Source of the DNA: an uncultured Anaerolineae bacterium
Lineage (GTDB): Bacteria; Chloroflexota; Anaerolineae; Aggregatilineales; Phototrophicaceae
NCBI GenBank assembly: GCA_937995825.1
Contig: CALKJO010000003.1
Span: 1-64,000 of the forward strand
Reading direction: 5' to 3'
Length of the DNA: 64,000 nt
Shown here: piece by piece, positions 43,818 to 52,014 of the stretch
How the letters are laid out: the number at the start of each line of letters is the position of its first letter
How positions within the stretch are numbered: position 1 is the first letter of the stretch
Program-made: the position numbers and the translations under genes
Notes under the pieces: generated by a model
Seen by the model: the letters and a program-made list of their open reading frames with translations, nothing else
What the model was told of the DNA's origin: nothing
Databases searched by the model: none

Positions 43818-45722
43818 ATGCGACGCACGGTACTGCTGCTGACTATCGCACTGCTGATTGTCACAGGAAGTGTTCAAGCACAAGACCGCAGCCTGATATG
43901 GGATGAATGGAATGTTCGGATTGACGCGGTCGATGTGCGGCAGAACCAATTCAATGTCACTGAAAGCCATCGCGTCACCTTCAATGGGGCATTCCGGTTT
44001 GGGAACTTCACGCTGCCCGCAGCGCGCCTTGAACGGGTCGATCAAATGCGCGTCACCGTGAATGGGGTGCGTTTGGAGCAGGATTGTAATCGCTCGCTTC
44101 CTGGTTCATTCTGCTTGAGTCGAAGCGCGGGCGATTATAATATGACCTATTACTTTCCCAATCAAGTCACCGATGAAACCCTTTCGATTGAGATTGCATA
44201 CCGTGTCACTGGTGCGCTGCGCGTGTATGAGGGTGGGGATCAGCTCTGGTGGGATGCCATTCCTGAGGAACATTTTGGATTTCCCATTCGCAGCGCGCAA
44301 GTGACAGTCGTCTTGCCTGAAAATCTTGCGCCCCGCGAGGGCATTGACCCCATCGAGACTTATGGAGCAACCGGTGAGATCGAGGTCAAGGACAATATTA
44401 TTACTGCGACCGCAGTGAACGGGTTGACTGGCAGCGAGGGCTTCAGCATCCGCGTGCAGTACCCACACACTCCGGAGGCGCGTCAGTCGAGCTGGCAGGT
44501 GGCTTTTGATGAACGGCGCAGTTTTGAAGAAAATGTGCTTCCGCTGGTCAACATTGGAACATGCCTGCTGTCGATGCTGATCGGCTTGGGTGTGCCGCTG
44601 GCGGTGTATGCGCGCTGGCGGACGCATGGACGCGATCCGGAAGTTGGACCCGTGCCGCAGTATCTGGCGGAGCTTCCTTCAAAGCTGCCTCCGGGAGTTG
44701 TGGGGGCGTTGTTGGATGAAACAGCCGATATGCGGGATATTCTGGCAACGCTGATCGACCTGGCGCGTCGTGGTTATCTGGTGATTGAGGAAGAAAAGGC
44801 GGCAAGTTTATTTGGGACGATTCAGAACAGTGAATTCGTCTTTAAGCGCACCGATAAGCAGCTGGATGATCTACGCGAATATGAACGGATTCTGCTGCGT
44901 GGGGTGTTCAGCGGCAAAAGCCTTGAAAAGAGACTGAGCGATCTGCGCAACAAGTTCTACACCGTGGTTCCGCGTATTCAGTCAGCGCTTTATAAGGAGC
45001 TTGTCCGAGAGAATTTGTTTGCGATCAATCCTGAAACAACCCGTTCACGTTGGTCAACCTTGGGCGTGTTTTTGTTGATCGTTGGTATCGCAGGTTTTTT
45101 TGTTACCAGCCCGCTGTCTGATTTCAGTGTGCTGATCTTTGCCATCCCTATCGCCATCATTATCGCTGCGTTTTCCGTTTTCATTGCTGGGATGGCGATG
45201 AGTTCAAAAACGCCGCACGGCGCGCTGGAGGCGGCGCGTTGGAATGCCTTCAGGGAATACCTGAGAAATTTAGAGAAATACAGCGATTTGGAGGCAGCAT
45301 CTTCCAAGTTTGATGAATTTCTACCGTATGCGATTGCGTTTGGCTTAGACAGGGTCTGGATGCGGCGCTTCCGACAAGTGGAGTCAGTGCCGATGCCGCC
45401 TTGGTACATCCCAATCTATCGCGGCGGCTATTACCGCCGTTACACTCCTGGTACGCCGTTCAATCCGGCTGAAACCGCCGGAGGACTGCCCGGCGATCTA
45501 GCGCGTGCTGGCGGGTCTGGACTGGACAGCATGTCAGGCGGTTTATCGCGCGGTCTGGAGTCGCTGTCCACCGGGCTTTCGACGATGCTGAATTCAGCAT
45601 CGAGCATTTTCACCAGTGTTCCGCAGTCCTCTAGCAGCGGACGGTGGGGTGGAGGGAGCTTCAGCGGAGGCGGATTCAGCGGCGGGGGCGGAAGCGGCGG
45701 CGGCTCGCGCGGATTCGGTTGA
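43818..45722 (+). CDS. DUF2207-family membrane protein
   Basis: 634 residues; a signal peptide (MRRTVLLLTIALLIVTGSVQ) and GGGGAGG upstream of the ATG. The outer N-terminal part (about residues 25-235) is beta-rich and typical of DUF2207 (WDEWNVRIDAVDVRQNQFNV). One helix (CLLSMLIGLGVPLAVYA) is followed by a cytoplasmic region with winged-helix-like LLDETADMRDILATLIDLAR, a pair of helices (LGVFLLIVGIAGFF and SVLIFAIPIAIIIAAFSVFI), and a C-terminal Gly/Ser tail GGGFSGGGGSGGGSRGFG. Function is unknown in the family. Its place with SPFH and zinc-ribbon proteins suggests an envelope-stress role. Confidence 0.85.
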   Translation: MRRTVLLLTIALLIVTGSVQAQDRSLIWDEWNVRIDAVDVRQNQFNVTESHRVTFNGAFRFGNFTLPAARLERVDQMRVTVNGVRLEQDCNRSLPGSFCLSRSAGDYNMTYYFPNQVTDETLSIEIAYRVTGALRVYEGGDQLWWDAIPEEHFGFPIRSAQVTVVLPENLAPREGIDPIETYGATGEIEVKDNIITATAVNGLTGSEGFSIRVQYPHTPEARQSSWQVAFDERRSFEENVLPLVNIGTCLLSMLIGLGVPLAVYARWRTHGRDPEVGPVPQYLAELPSKLPPGVVGALLDETADMRDILATLIDLARRGYLVIEEEKAASLFGTIQNSEFVFKRTDKQLDDLREYERILLRGVFSGKSLEKRLSDLRNKFYTVVPRIQSALYKELVRENLFAINPETTRSRWSTLGVFLLIVGIAGFFVTSPLSDFSVLIFAIPIAIIIAAFSVFIAGMAMSSKTPHGALEAARWNAFREYLRNLEKYSDLEAASSKFDEFLPYAIAFGLDRVWMRRFRQVESVPMPPWYIPIYRGGYYRRYTPGTPFNPAETAGGLPGDLARAGGSGLDSMSGGLSRGLESLSTGLSTMLNSASSIFTSVPQSSSSGRWGGGSFSGGGFSGGGGSGGGSRGFG

Positions 45723-45739
45723 TTGGGCGAAGGAAAACG

Positions 45740-46258
45740 ATGAACGGAAATCGCTTGATTGGGGTTATTCTGACGGTTGCAGGCATTGGCGTCGCGCTGA
45801 TTGCGGGGCTGTGGCTAGCATCGCAGGTCGCTTCGGGAGCGCTCACCAGTGGCGGAGCGCTCGTTGGCGCGGGGCTGGCGTTTATTCCCGTCGCGTTGTT
45901 AACCGGTTTTGGTATTTATCTATTCGTCCAAGGCGGCAGAGAAGCGCAGCAGGAATCAGTGATGCAGAAGCAGCGCCAGCTTCTTGACATTGTGAAAAGC
46001 CGTGGACAGGTGACGATCTCGAATCTGGCAATTGAATTGGGCATCAGCGCTGACACAGTCAAGAATATGGTGCATGAGCTGGTAGGGCTTCAGGTCTTCA
46101 GTGGTTACGTCAATTGGAATGATGGCATGCTGTATTCTGCTGAAGCCGCTAACCTGCGTGCTCTGGACAGATGCAAAAACTGCGGCGGCGAGATCGTGCT
46201 GGCTGGTAAAGGCATTGTGGTCTGCAAGTACTGCGGCACTGAATATTTCCTGTCTTGA
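45740..46258 (+). CDS. membrane winged-helix protein with zinc ribbon
   Basis: 172 residues from ATG 45740 with AGGAAAACG upstream. Two membrane helices (LIGVILTVAGIGVALIAGLW and ALVGAGLAFIPVALLTGFGI) are followed by a winged helix (LLDIVKSRGQVTISNLAIEL; ISADTVKNMVHELVGL) and a C-terminal zinc ribbon CKNCGG-x10-CKYCG. Such a layout resembles YdjG-like proteins of Psp-type systems, but the sequence match was not tested. It could bind nucleic acid or a partner protein at the membrane. It starts 17 bases after the DUF2207 gene. Confidence 0.7.
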   Translation: MNGNRLIGVILTVAGIGVALIAGLWLASQVASGALTSGGALVGAGLAFIPVALLTGFGIYLFVQGGREAQQESVMQKQRQLLDIVKSRGQVTISNLAIELGISADTVKNMVHELVGLQVFSGYVNWNDGMLYSAEAANLRALDRCKNCGGEIVLAGKGIVVCKYCGTEYFLS

Positions 46259-46326
46259 CTAGGCGTCTGCAGCTGTCTTGAGGCGGTTTTCGCATTCAGT
46301 ATTAGGAACAGAAGGAGCAGGAGGCT

Positions 46327-46863
46327 ATGTCTGAGCTGTATGATCGCATTGTCAACCAGCGCGGAGACTTTGAAAAGCTGCTTGCGCGCATTCCCGGATT
46401 TCGCGGCTATCTCGAAGAGGCGACCCGCCGCACGGCAGATCGGATGCTGCGCGACTACATTGCGGATTTGCTCGCTCGGCGGATTCAGCGGCTGATTCAG
46501 CTTGAGCGCAGGCTGCTGGATAAAGGCAGCATGGCGCTCATGAGCCAGACTGCGAGCGTCAAGCTCAAGCTGCAAACGTATCGGGATCGGGTCGCAGCCG
46601 CGATGCCCGGCTATTCGGCTTTCGACTCCGCCGTTAAGATCGATCAAAACGCGCTTGAAATGATTTACAGCTTCGATGAAGCGCTGATCAACTATGTGGA
46701 TCGAATCGACTCCGCCCTAGATGCGCTGGAGAACGCAATACAGGATAACGCCGGTATCGATGCGGCGATTGCCGATATTGATGCTTTATCAGTTGAGGCA
46801 AATGAGGCTTTTTCGCTGCGTGAGCAGGTTCTGACCAATCTTGATCAGTCCTTGATGAAATAG
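46327..46863 (+). CDS. helical cytoplasmic protein of the SPFH cassette
   Basis: 178 residues, predicted all alpha-helical (SELYDRIVNQRGDFEKLLAR; RRIQRLIQLERRLLDKG; ENAIQDNAGIDAAIADIDA), with no signal peptide or membrane helix. A strong SD (GGAGCAGGAGG) precedes the ATG. It occupies the position that PspA has in YdjFGHI-type clusters but has no PspA signature, so common ancestry is only a guess. It lies 12 bases before the SPFH gene. It may be an adaptor or scaffold for that protein. Confidence 0.6.
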   Translation: MSELYDRIVNQRGDFEKLLARIPGFRGYLEEATRRTADRMLRDYIADLLARRIQRLIQLERRLLDKGSMALMSQTASVKLKLQTYRDRVAAAMPGYSAFDSAVKIDQNALEMIYSFDEALINYVDRIDSALDALENAIQDNAGIDAAIADIDALSVEANEAFSLREQVLTNLDQSLMK

Positions 46864-46875
46864 GGGCTAAATACA

Positions 46876-47964
46876 ATGGCGCGAATTATTGATGTAGTCG
46901 ATCATACCTTTGTCAGCGCGGATGAGCTGGTTTGGAAAGAGCCGCAGCGTGGGCAGGGCGATTTCAGGATGGGGTCGCAGGTGATCGTCTCGGAGTCACA
47001 GGCGGCGGTCTTTTTCCGGGCGGGACAGGCGTTGGATGTGCTGAGGCCTGGACGGCACACGCTGTCAACGGCGAATCTGCCGATCCTCTCCAATCTAATC
47101 GGCTTGGCGACCAGCGGACGCACGCCGTTCACGGCGGAACTTTACTTCGTCAACATGCGCGATATGCCGCAGGTGGGCTGGGGAACGAATCCGCCAATTG
47201 TCTTAGAAACGCCTGGGCGTGGGCTAGGCGTGGTGCTGCTTATTGGTCATGGCGTGATCGATATTGGCGTAGATGATCCGGGTCGGTTCGTCAAACAGTA
47301 TGCGGTCAATTTGCCGGTTGTGCGGCTGAGCGACATTAAGGACCGGATTCAGGCGATGCTGCTTGCCGAGATCGCTGAACTGTTGATGAAGTCAGGCGCG
47401 CAGAGCGTCGGCGATGTCAACCGCATCCTCAGCGACCTGAAGGGCGCGATGCTGGTCAAGCTGAACGAGAAATTCCAGGCGTTGGGGATGCGGATCAAAG
47501 CGTTTGAAGCCGTGCCGTTCCGCGCTAAAGAGAACGTCACTATCGACGAACTGCGCGATTACCTCACAGATTTTGATGCGTTCGAACGTCTGCGGCGTTT
47601 AGAGATTGCAGAAAAAGCGGCGTCCAACGAAGGTATGGGTGGGGCGCTGGCTGGCGCAGGGATCGGTCTCGGTGTTGGACAAACGCTCGGCGCTGCAATG
47701 AACCCAGATATGAATGCGCTTCAGCAGCAGTTGGCGCAGCAGCAGATGATGATGCAGCAGTTGATGATGAAAATGATGCAGGAGAGGGGAGGCGATGCCT
47801 CAGCTGCGCCGCCAACAGCCGCTCCGCCGGCTCCACAGACGAAGGCGGAAATACAAGCTTTGATCGATGCGCTGGATGTGCGGTTTGCGAATGGCGAGAT
47901 CAGCGAAGCAGCCTATAACCGGCTCATCGAGAAATGGCAGCAGCGCCTTCAGGAGCTTGCCTGA
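46876..47964 (+). CDS. SPFH/Band 7 (YdjI-like) protein with C-terminal SHOCT domain
   Basis: 362 residues. Residues about 20-245 form an SPFH/Band 7 domain of the YdjI type: GDFRMGSQVIVSESQAAVFF, LSTANLPILSNLIGL, ELYFVNMRDMPQVGWGT and KENVTIDELRDYLTDFDAFE. A Gly-rich helix (GGALAGAGIGLGVGQTLGAA) and a Gln/Met-rich stretch follow. The C-terminal 40 residues form a SHOCT domain (KAEIQALIDALDVRFANGEI). No membrane helix is at the N terminus, so it may attach to lipid through the Gly-rich helix or through partners. SPFH proteins build membrane microdomains or respond to envelope stress. It is the last gene of the cassette. Confidence 0.85.
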   Translation: MARIIDVVDHTFVSADELVWKEPQRGQGDFRMGSQVIVSESQAAVFFRAGQALDVLRPGRHTLSTANLPILSNLIGLATSGRTPFTAELYFVNMRDMPQVGWGTNPPIVLETPGRGLGVVLLIGHGVIDIGVDDPGRFVKQYAVNLPVVRLSDIKDRIQAMLLAEIAELLMKSGAQSVGDVNRILSDLKGAMLVKLNEKFQALGMRIKAFEAVPFRAKENVTIDELRDYLTDFDAFERLRRLEIAEKAASNEGMGGALAGAGIGLGVGQTLGAAMNPDMNALQQQLAQQQMMMQQLMMKMMQERGGDASAAPPTAAPPAPQTKAEIQALIDALDVRFANGEISEAAYNRLIEKWQQRLQELA

Positions 47965-47971
47965 ACGATGC

Positions 47972-49792
47972 TCAAGGGATGATCAGGGAACCAATCTTGA
48001 AGAAGTCAGCGCTTTGCGAGTCGGTCACCGTAAGGCGCTGATTGGTTGTCGGATCATACCATCCCACAACCACCTGATACTCACCGGCGGGGAGATTTGC
48101 GACCGGAAGCGCATAGACATCGCGAAACGGCGCGGTCTCCCAAGTGGTCGAGTTCAAGCGCCCGTCCTGTGGGAACTGGTCATCCTGTGACCAAAGCGGC
48201 GTTCCGCTTGCGGGATTGATCCCGCCGATTACATGGACGAAAACCTTGAGCGGAGTGCCTGTTGTCCGCAGCGGAAGCCACTCCAGCCATACCGTCTGTT
48301 CGCCGCTAGGTTCGGTTAAGGGAGCAATCGTTGCGCCCAGCAGCGCAGCTATCTCATCGAACTGTGCTAGGGGTTGCTCTGAGTTCGACTCGACCTGCCA
48401 TGAAGCAAACTGACGGATGGGCAGGGTGTCGATCTGAGTCATTCGGAGTAATTGTGCATGGTCATTAAACCAACGCAACACAACAGTCCCATTATCCCAT
48501 CCAAGAGGAGGATCAGTGACAACCCAGATACTTGAATAAGTTCGAAGCGCCGCTTCTGCAATCGAGGTGATCTCCGATTCGGCTTGGTATGGGTTGGCTG
48601 GAAGGCGAATTGCTGTTCCTGGCACATGATGCTCTTCAAAATAGAATGTAAAAGCCTCATCAGCCGCAGACTGGATCACCAGATCACTCGAATGCGTCCT
48701 CTCTCGCAGGTATGATGCTAAAGCCCGCCAATCGGGTGATTTCGTATAGTCATTAAAAACACCAAAATAACCAAACAAACTAAAGATCGAAAACACCATC
48801 ACCAAAGATCCAAAAATCAAGCCAGACCAGCCAAGTCTCGGTACAGCAATCACAACTAACAAGACCAACGACACAGAAACAGGCAGCACATAACGAGGCG
48901 TAAAGACACTCAGCCGAGTAGACACTACCGCCAAACAAATCAAAGGAACAAAAAACCAAAACAGCAGGAGAATATACTGCTTACGCCAATTTAACAAAAG
49001 CATAACTAAGCAAAGAAGAGAGATAAATAGAGCAGCAGTTACAACAGAGAAAGTATCACCAAACATCAGCGTAGGAACAAACCACGTTAACAGAAGCTCA
49101 GGCTCAAAAGTAAGCGCTGTTCCAGTATAACCGCTGCTGAACAACAACCGCCCTTGAAGAAACCATACCGCCAAGCAAACACCAAGGATAACCTGTACCA
49201 CAAACCAGAGGCGAAGCACACGAGATGAATACGGATAAATAATCAAAACATACAGATTAAGTGCGACAACAAAAAATAGCTCCAAATAGTACAGATAACA
49301 TGCAGTCAAAGCTGAACCAAGATATACAATCCCGCGCCGCCACGTCTGACGGTCAAGAAAACGCAGCCCAGCAGCTAGCGCAATAGGCGAAGCAGCGCCC
49401 CAGAGAGCATAATTCCGAGCATCCTGAGCGTGCCATATCTGAAAAGGATGAACCGCCCACAGAAGCGCCGCAATACAGCCGCCATATCTACCCGCAAAAC
49501 GCCTACCCAACAAATAAAGCGCAGGAATACCTATGACATTAAACAGAGCAGGCAAATACCGAACAATATATTCATCCGATCCAACAAGAAGCGACCACAT
49601 ACGATAAATGGCGTATGCTAGAGGTGGCTGAGGATCAACTGTGGCGATCTGATCAAGTGTTTGCGAAAGCGGCTCACGCATCCAATGGATAACAGTAAAA
49701 GCTTCGTCGCCGCGTAGAGAGAAGCGGTTGATGTCATGAATTCGGAGTATAAAACCAACCGCAATCAGAGTTAGTAAAAATAGTCTAGGCAC
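47972..49792 (-). CDS. GT39-like membrane glycosyltransferase
   Basis: 606 residues. About twelve membrane helices and the N-terminal motif FSLRGDEAFTVIHW (the Asp-Glu pair that binds the lipid-sugar donor in ArnT/PMT enzymes), followed by DPQPPLAYAIYRMW. The C-terminal ~200 residues are soluble and outside. Members transfer mannose or other sugars from polyprenyl phosphate to proteins or lipids. The first two-thirds of the gene (about 48.7-49.7 kb) is clearly more AT-rich than its neighbours: 26/60 and 22/60 G+C in two counted lines. This suggests recent transfer or different selection. It overlaps the next gene by eight bases. Confidence 0.82.
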   Translation of the reverse strand: MPRLFLLTLIAVGFILRIHDINRFSLRGDEAFTVIHWMREPLSQTLDQIATVDPQPPLAYAIYRMWSLLVGSDEYIVRYLPALFNVIGIPALYLLGRRFAGRYGGCIAALLWAVHPFQIWHAQDARNYALWGAASPIALAAGLRFLDRQTWRRGIVYLGSALTACYLYYLELFFVVALNLYVLIIYPYSSRVLRLWFVVQVILGVCLAVWFLQGRLLFSSGYTGTALTFEPELLLTWFVPTLMFGDTFSVVTAALFISLLCLVMLLLNWRKQYILLLFWFFVPLICLAVVSTRLSVFTPRYVLPVSVSLVLLVVIAVPRLGWSGLIFGSLVMVFSIFSLFGYFGVFNDYTKSPDWRALASYLRERTHSSDLVIQSAADEAFTFYFEEHHVPGTAIRLPANPYQAESEITSIAEAALRTYSSIWVVTDPPLGWDNGTVVLRWFNDHAQLLRMTQIDTLPIRQFASWQVESNSEQPLAQFDEIAALLGATIAPLTEPSGEQTVWLEWLPLRTTGTPLKVFVHVIGGINPASGTPLWSQDDQFPQDGRLNSTTWETAPFRDVYALPVANLPAGEYQVVVGWYDPTTNQRLTVTDSQSADFFKIGSLIIP

Positions 49793-50513
49793 GATCTAGA
49801 AACTGCTGCTCAAATTCCTGAATTTGCTGCGGGGACAAAGAAACCTGCGACGCCTTGCCAACATCGCGAAGATAGGCTTTCAGATTTGGAGTCCGCTTGA
49901 TATCAGGATACAGCACGGGAACGGAGGGATTGATCATCTCTACCTCAGCACGAGGATCGACGAAAACGATCAGCGGCTGCACAATTACGCCTGTCGCCAC
50001 CCGGTCAACCAGCGCCTGAACATGTGCAGCGGCGGCGCGCGCATCCTCAGATGGATTACCGATACTGTCAAAACGAAATAGGCTAAAAAACCGACCAAGC
50101 GCGCTGCGATGTGTTTTCCATTTGTCCCCCTCAACGGTAAAGCGCCCATCCTGAAAGCGCGTAACTATCGCATAGACCCCCTGAGGCGTGATCAGCACAT
50201 GACGAGCAGGGAAAAGATAATAATTGTACAACACACTTTTATTGCTGATGCCTTTAAGACCATCCCGAATCACGTTTTCAGGGCGCGGGACACGCACCCA
50301 TAGATTAGTCATGCGCACAGAAATCATCGTCGCAACAAATGCTAACGGTAAAACCAACGCAGGAACTAGGAATGGCAGCAGATCATCATCCTGACCAACT
50401 CGCACATTAGACACCAACAAGCCGATAATCAGCAGTCCGAAACTCGCAAAAAATAAATACTGAGCGATCTGGCGGTTCCGCCGCGCCAGGCGCACGTTCG
50501 TTTCAACCCGCAT
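49785..50513 (-). CDS. membrane protein with NERD-like domain lacking catalytic residues
   Basis: 242 residues. Two membrane helices (AQYLFFASFGLLIIGLLVS and FLVPALVLPLAFVATMISV) are followed by a domain similar to NERD nuclease-like folds: HVLITPQGVYAIVTRFQDG and KWKTHRSALGRFF. The acidic and Lys residues of active NERD domains (E-x-K) are replaced (V-T-R), so nuclease activity is doubtful. It overlaps the GT39 gene and may act with it. The family call is tentative. Confidence 0.5.
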   Translation of the reverse strand: MRVETNVRLARRNRQIAQYLFFASFGLLIIGLLVSNVRVGQDDDLLPFLVPALVLPLAFVATMISVRMTNLWVRVPRPENVIRDGLKGISNKSVLYNYYLFPARHVLITPQGVYAIVTRFQDGRFTVEGDKWKTHRSALGRFFSLFRFDSIGNPSEDARAAAAHVQALVDRVATGVIVQPLIVFVDPRAEVEMINPSVPVLYPDIKRTPNLKAYLRDVGKASQVSLSPQQIQEFEQQFLDRA

Positions 50514-50524
50514 TAAGAAATCCT

Positions 50525-51553
50525 TTAGTTGCGTGTGAAATAGGACAGGCTTCCGCCGTACTGAACCTCAGCGCAAACCAGGTCTCCAAATCGCGCCGTA
50601 GGTAGAATGCGCCAGTGGCGCGGCGCGCCATATGCAAGACCGATCACTGCGCTTTCCAGATATGGAGGTTCAGGTCGAATACAGTGCGTCAGCGCGAAGC
50701 TCAACCGTCCCCAAGCGACAACGCCATTTGCCTTGAAGAAATAGACATCGTATAGGAAACCGCGCTGTGTGTATCCTACAGGAGCAGGAGGAGCCTGATA
50801 GGAAGCAACAATGTTACAATGAACATTGACGATATCGCTGTACGTGACCAATTCATCGGCAGTATCGTAGAACAAGTCTGTACATGCACTAAGCGGCTGA
50901 AGCACGCTAGCGTCACCCATGATCGTGCCAACATTGATCTGTCCGGGCGCGGATGCGCTGGAGGTGACGATCTCCGCAGTGATACGCGCCCGACCATTCA
51001 TATTGATATTGACAGGCGCGCTTCCATCAGCCGGTCCGAATACCTGAGCTGACGCCAGGTTTACCAAGTCAAAGCGACCACCCGGCGTCCAAGCCCAATA
51101 CGTGAGGGTTGATGTGCCGGATGCATCTGCAAAAAATCGGAAATTCACCGGCAGATAAAAGCCGATCCACACAGCGGGCTGCGTGACAGTCACTGGCTTG
51201 ATCGGGATTGTCACCAGTCCTGCCTGATTGATCGTCACTTGAGTTTGGCTGACCAAACGGGCATCACGTGGAGAGCCGCCGTTGGCGTCCTCATAGACGA
51301 CGATGTCAATCGGCGCATCAGGCACAGCGGTCTGAACCGAAATGCCAACCCGATCTATGGTCGTTGGCAAACTGATCCCAAGTGCATTCAGATCAAAGCC
51401 ATTTATCACCAGAGAAGGCTCCCCGCTGATGAACCACACCGTATTTTGACCGCCCGAGTTGATCGACAGCACCCGGTCTCCCGCTAAAACAAAACTGGCA
51501 TTCAGAGAGATGATGCCCAAAATCAGGCAGACCGCCATAAATTTTCTGAACAT
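50525..51553 (-). CDS. exported beta-rich protein, unknown
   Basis: 342 residues. Signal peptide (FMAVCLILGIISLNASFVLA) followed by a beta-rich region with segments such as TIDRVGISVQTAVPDAPIDI and VWIGFYLPVNFRFFADASG. Cys residues occur near ACTDLFYDTAD and in the C-terminal half. No domain was recognised. It precedes the NERD-like and GT39 genes on the same strand (11-base gap), so the three may be one transcript and act at the cell surface. Confidence 0.65.
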   Translation of the reverse strand: MFRKFMAVCLILGIISLNASFVLAGDRVLSINSGGQNTVWFISGEPSLVINGFDLNALGISLPTTIDRVGISVQTAVPDAPIDIVVYEDANGGSPRDARLVSQTQVTINQAGLVTIPIKPVTVTQPAVWIGFYLPVNFRFFADASGTSTLTYWAWTPGGRFDLVNLASAQVFGPADGSAPVNINMNGRARITAEIVTSSASAPGQINVGTIMGDASVLQPLSACTDLFYDTADELVTYSDIVNVHCNIVASYQAPPAPVGYTQRGFLYDVYFFKANGVVAWGRLSFALTHCIRPEPPYLESAVIGLAYGAPRHWRILPTARFGDLVCAEVQYGGSLSYFTRN

Positions 51554-51630
51554 ACATTATTCCTTCAACAGCTGGAACACATTGCTCGGTATTTTAGGAG
51601 CAAAACGACTGCTCCGCAAGCAGTACTCGA

Positions 51631-51659
51631 TTGTCTTGCCAGATATGGGAGCTTATAAT
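51631..51659 (+). promoter_or_regulatory. promoter of yajC-secDF
   Basis: -35 TTGTCT (51631-51636, 4/6), 17-base spacer, -10 TATAAT (51654-51659, 6/6). It predicts a start near 51666, only about 12 bases before the yajC ATG. Confidence 0.7.
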
Positions 51660-51677
51660 TGCGTCCATCGCAAGCAG

Positions 51678-52013
51678 ATGGCATTTGACAGCATGGAAGA
51701 GTTCGTCATTCTAGGCTTAGTGATGATATTGGGGCTGGGCGCATATTGGTCGCTCGTCATCTTCCCGCGTCAGCGCGAGTTTCAGAAGCAGCAAAAAACG
51801 GTCAGGAAGATGCAGATCGGGGACGAGATCATCACACACGGGGGCATCATTGGAAAAATCCGTGAGATCGACGCTAATAATGGCATTGCCTATCTCGAGA
51901 TAGCAGACGGTGTAACGATCCGAGTGGTCACATTTGCACTGCTGCACCCTTATGATCCCAGCGAACTTGCTCGCAATGCGCAAAGACAGAGCGCAGAAGG
52001 ACAACAGTCTTAG
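51678..52013 (+). CDS. yajC: Sec translocase subunit YajC
   Basis: 111 residues from ATG 51678; a second ATG at 51693 is possible. Any longer reading frame starts upstream of the promoter, so it is rejected. One membrane helix (FVILGLVMILGLGAYWSLVI) is followed by the conserved cytoplasmic part PRQREFQKQQKTVRKMQIGD and THGGIIGKIREI. YajC joins SecDF in the SecYEG holotranslocon. Its stop is one base before the secD start. Confidence 0.93.
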   Translation: MAFDSMEEFVILGLVMILGLGAYWSLVIFPRQREFQKQQKTVRKMQIGDEIITHGGIIGKIREIDANNGIAYLEIADGVTIRVVTFALLHPYDPSELARNAQRQSAEGQQS

Positions 52014-52014
52014 C

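Noticed and set aside
51459-51677. upstream extension of yajC
   Set aside because: It precedes the predicted promoter and overlaps the divergent exported-protein gene.
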